Made by a program: the position numbers and the translations under genes. A DNA stretch of 64,000 nucleotides from IGN2 sp964639955 (GTDB lineage: Bacteria; Bacteroidota; Ignavibacteria; Ignavibacteriales; Ignavibacteriaceae): the NCBI GenBank assembly GCA_964639955.1, contig CAZXGJ010000004.1, positions 51,943 through 115,942 on the forward strand, given 5' to 3'. Of this stretch, positions 61,667 to 64,000 are shown piece by piece (position 1 is the stretch's first letter; each line of letters begins with the position of its first letter). Under the pieces are notes generated by a model. It ran no database searches. It was given only the letters and a program-made list of their open reading frames with translations, and was not told the origin of the DNA.

Positions 61667-63424
61667 TTATCCATCATCATCTGAAGAGAAGCAAAGAACG
61701 TTTGTATTAGTTAATCCAGAGTTTTCCTGCAACCAAGTTGTTCCTTGATCGGTTGAGTAATAAACTCCACTGTTTGCTGTTCCCGCAAATAATATCCCCG
61801 AGTAATGTAAATAAAGTGTCTGAAGATTTTCATCTACTAAGCCTCTGTAAATCCAGGAAATTCCCATATTAGTAGATAAGTACACACCACCACTCGTACC
61901 CGTGAGAATATTGTTTGATTCATCTATGATAATTGAACGAACAGTTAGGTTTGGCAGTCCTGTAAATATCCAATTCGCCCCTTGGTCGCTGGATAAATAA
62001 ATACCCTGTCCATCTGTTCCAGCAAAGAAAAAATCGGTACCAGCAATCACAACAGAAAGTATATCTGTTCCAAGCATTCCATAGAAACTCCAACTGAAAC
62101 CGCTGTCAGCAGAAAAATATATTCCGTTGCTAGTAGCAGCATAAAGTTTAGCATTTTCAGCAAAGAGAATTGAGTTAACATTTGTATTTGCTAATCCAAT
62201 AAATGACCAATCTATTCCTTGATTCGATGATCTGTAAAGTCCGTTATTTGTACCTGCAAGGACAAATTGGTCTGAGATACTTGAAAGAGAGTAAATGTAT
62301 TTGTTTAAGCTTGGTGGCACCATCCAGTTATCACCGTTATTAGAAGAATGGTAAAGACCTGTATGATCATCTGAGCCATACATTGGATCAGAACCTGCCA
62401 ATAAGATCCCCGCAGATAAATTACAAAGTGAATTAACTTTGCTTAGTGCAGGTCCGTTTTGTAACCAAGTATTACCATCGTCTGTTGACCGCAATATACC
62501 AAACCCGTCTGATCCTTCGAATATTGTTCCTTGTTCACTACACCAAGCACGTCGACCCCATTTGTATGAATTCAATTTAATCCAGGATAAACCATAATCC
62601 GAGGTTCTGAAAAGACCATCATCAGTTGCGTAATATATCCTATCCAGAGAATCAACACTAAGGCTCCAATAAGCATCAGAAGATGTAATACCAGAGCTCA
62701 TATTTATCCAAGTGTTCCCCTGATCTGTTGAACGGTAAACTCCTGTATACAAATCGCCCGCAAAAATATCTCCATTCATAGCCAGACATATACTATTGAT
62801 CCATTTCCCTGATAAGCCAAGATAACTCCAAGTTTGACCATTATTCATAGAAACATAAATACCCCCACCCGTATATTCCCCCTGTCCAGCATATATCCTG
62901 CCTGAGCTGTCTATCGCTAGTTCGCCTACCCAACCAAGTCCAGAATTCAACTGTTGCCAAGTATCTCCGTTGTCCGTTGATTTATAAATTCCATCCCACC
63001 AAGTACCACACAGAAGATCTCCATTTATATTAGTGATTAGGGTTGTAGTACTTGCTTGGGATGATGGTAGAGAAACCCAGGTCAGTCCTTCATCCGTAGA
63101 TCGAAAAATGCCTCCTCCATATGAATTAGTAAAAAAATAATTATTCTTATTAATTACCACACAATGAAGGTCTGTATTAGTTATACCGTTTTGCGAAGGT
63201 GCCCAACTGATACCATCATCAGTTGATCGGAATAAACCATTTCCGACATTCGTGCCATCACCACCCATAAAGGCCACAAAAATATCTCCTTGCGAATCTA
63301 TGGCCCCTGGATTTGCTTGGCAACCGCCACCAGGCCCATGAGTTTGTTCCCAAAAGTCTGTTTGCGAAAAACAAATTTGCGTTACCAGCAAAAAGAAAAA
63401 CAAAGTTTGTAGTAAAGTTTTCAT
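61667..63424 (-). CDS. T9SS cargo with BNR/Asp-box beta-propeller repeats, truncated by an in-frame stop
   Basis: A 585-residue exported protein (signal peptide MKTLLQTLFFFLLVTQICFS). It has at least eleven Asp-box-like repeats of the form S-T/S-D-x-G-x-x-W ('RSTDDGISWAPSQ', 'KSTDNGDTWQQLN', 'YSTDQGTTWLQEN', 'RSTDEGLTWVSLP'), predicted to form one or two seven-bladed propellers. It ends at TAA in 'CFSSDDDG', and the sorting domain continues in frame after it (61274-61639). Without read-through the product would be exported to the periplasm but not sorted. Confidence 0.85.
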   Translation of the reverse strand: MKTLLQTLFFFLLVTQICFSQTDFWEQTHGPGGGCQANPGAIDSQGDIFVAFMGGDGTNVGNGLFRSTDDGISWAPSQNGITNTDLHCVVINKNNYFFTNSYGGGIFRSTDEGLTWVSLPSSQASTTTLITNINGDLLCGTWWDGIYKSTDNGDTWQQLNSGLGWVGELAIDSSGRIYAGQGEYTGGGIYVSMNNGQTWSYLGLSGKWINSICLAMNGDIFAGDLYTGVYRSTDQGNTWINMSSGITSSDAYWSLSVDSLDRIYYATDDGLFRTSDYGLSWIKLNSYKWGRRAWCSEQGTIFEGSDGFGILRSTDDGNTWLQNGPALSKVNSLCNLSAGILLAGSDPMYGSDDHTGLYHSSNNGDNWMVPPSLNKYIYSLSSISDQFVLAGTNNGLYRSSNQGIDWSFIGLANTNVNSILFAENAKLYAATSNGIYFSADSGFSWSFYGMLGTDILSVVIAGTDFFFAGTDGQGIYLSSDQGANWIFTGLPNLTVRSIIIDESNNILTGTSGGVYLSTNMGISWIYRGLVDENLQTLYLHYSGILFAGTANSGVYYSTDQGTTWLQENSGLTNTNVLCFSSDDDG

Positions 63425-63614
63425 AATTATCTCCTAGTTATGGATTGATAAATTTATTTTCCCACGTTACAAATAAACTAAATTTGTAAGGTGGGTAGTT
63501 ATTAACTATGTCGCAAAGACTTGCACTTATGTTGCAATCTTCATTTTCTAAAGAAAATCTATTGGTTACTAACATCATATTAAGCCATTTCAGATGTTTT
63601 AATTTTCTGCCGAT

Positions 63615-63938
63615 TCATATAATTAATTGCATCCTCTTTTCGCTTTTGTAATCCCCTGCTTCAAGTCGGTAGTAATAAGTCTCACCCTCTGGATTCCTGC
63701 TTTCGCAGGAATGACAGGCAGAGAACTCGACTTCATAAGTGCCGGGATTTTTTTCTTCATCAACCAGTTTTTCTATTGCGTTTCCTTCGGTATCATAGAC
63801 AGCTATTTGCACACGGGTTTTATACGCTACACAATATTTAATAGTTGTCCTCTCACTAAACGGATTAGGATAGTTCTGGCTTAAGAAAAACTTAATCGGT
63901 GTAACTTCATCATTATTGTTTAACATATATTCATTCAT
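63615..63938 (-). CDS. Orphan T9SS type A sorting domain
   Basis: A 107-residue frame that is almost only a sorting domain: 'SQNYPNPFSERTTIKYCV', 'VQIAVYDTEGNAIEKLVDE' and 'TYYYRLEAGDYKSEKRMQL'. There is no signal peptide or passenger. Its ATG lies inside a palindromic repeat (63937-63957), and an in-frame stop sits five codons upstream. It therefore looks like the tail of a longer cargo gene cut by repeat insertion, or a gene whose body lies beyond the window in another frame. It carries a second palindromic insertion ('CHSCESRNPEGE'). Confidence 0.6.
   Translation of the reverse strand: MNEYMLNNNDEVTPIKFFLSQNYPNPFSERTTIKYCVAYKTRVQIAVYDTEGNAIEKLVDEEKNPGTYEVEFSACHSCESRNPEGETYYYRLEAGDYKSEKRMQLII
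63693..63712. repeat. Palindromic element inserted in the orphan sorting domain
   Basis: ATTCCTGC (63693-63700) and GCAGGAAT (63705-63712) form an 8-bp stem with a 4-base loop. The flanks (GG before, GAC after) match the wide family of CATTCCTGCGAAAGCAGGAAT-type dispersed repeats. Confidence 0.8.
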
Positions 63939-63957
63939 CCTGAACTTGTTTCAGGAT
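63937..63957. repeat. Palindromic repeat at the start of the orphan sorting domain
   Basis: ATCCTGAA (63937-63944) and TTCAGGAT (63950-63957) form an 8-bp perfect stem with a 5-base loop, a repeat type found dispersed in many Bacteroidota-group genomes. The ATG of the orphan domain begins within its edge. Confidence 0.75.
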
Positions 63958-64000
63958 CTTTAAGTTTTTTAATGAAATATTAAGATTCTGAACCAAGCCT

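Overview
The window is a 64 kb stretch of an AT-rich bacterial chromosome. The likely source is the Ignavibacteria / Chlorobi side of the Bacteroidota-Chlorobi (FCB) group. The clues are several proteins with type IX secretion (T9SS) type A sorting domains ending in 'NYPNPFNP...', a PorV/PorQ-family outer membrane protein, a GWxTD-domain protein, a TonB-dependent receptor with an N-terminal carboxypeptidase-regulatory-like domain, and an F-type ATPase operon without beta and epsilon genes. Clear Shine-Dalgarno sequences (AGGAGG type) precede some genes, for example khpA and the bactofilin. Species cannot be fixed from the sequence alone.

Layout. (1) 1-13116, minus strand: a partial gene, then a translation/secretion cluster (rplS, trmD, rimM, khpA, rpsP, ffh); an ATP synthase operon (atpZ, an AtpI-like membrane protein, atpB, E, F, H, A, G); a bactofilin and M23 peptidase pair translationally linked to atpZ; then tsaC, a family 9 glycosyltransferase and an LpxL-type acyltransferase. 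(2) 13244-24301, minus: a cell-surface block with a GWxTD lipoprotein-like protein, a PorV-like barrel, a 1189-residue T9SS cargo, a TonB-dependent receptor and a BNR-type T9SS cargo, with terminators between units. (3) 24501-36273, minus: housekeeping genes (serA, trxA, an enoyl-ACP-reductase-like SDR, dnaE, dut, a flippase, nadC, a thioesterase, a methyltransferase, accA). (4) 36279-50571, minus: an exopolysaccharide / O-antigen type locus with two polyprenyl glycosylphosphotransferase-type proteins (one fused to GT2 and catalytically degenerate), several glycosyltransferases, a B12-binding radical SAM enzyme, Wzx, Wzy/ligase-like and Wzz-like proteins. (5) 50572-53025, plus: two promoter-leader-terminator modules, a small orphan protein, a small membrane protein, a solitary EutN/CcmL-type microcompartment vertex protein, and dprA. 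(6) 53060-61126, minus: rarA, ftsB-like, ddl, a class II aldolase, a Gfo/Idh/MocA oxidoreductase, metF and a penicillin-acylase-family hydrolase, with two interspersed repeat regions. (7) 61274-64000, minus: a BNR-repeat T9SS cargo cut by one in-frame stop, and an orphan T9SS sorting domain. Both sorting domains carry an inserted palindromic element at about the same place.

How the genes work together: PGT initiation, glycosyltransferases, Wzx, Wzy and Wzz form a complete Wzx/Wzy-type polysaccharide pathway. T9SS cargo, PorV-like protein and TonB receptor form an envelope uptake/secretion unit. The bactofilin plus M23 peptidase suggest a cell-wall shaping pair.

The most unusual items are the palindromic elements inside T9SS sorting domains, the GT2-degenerate PGT fusion, the isolated BMC vertex gene, the compact promoter-hairpin-terminator RNA at 51188-51300, and the dut gene with no ordinary start codon. 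No tRNA, rRNA, CRISPR array, transposase or prophage gene was recognised.
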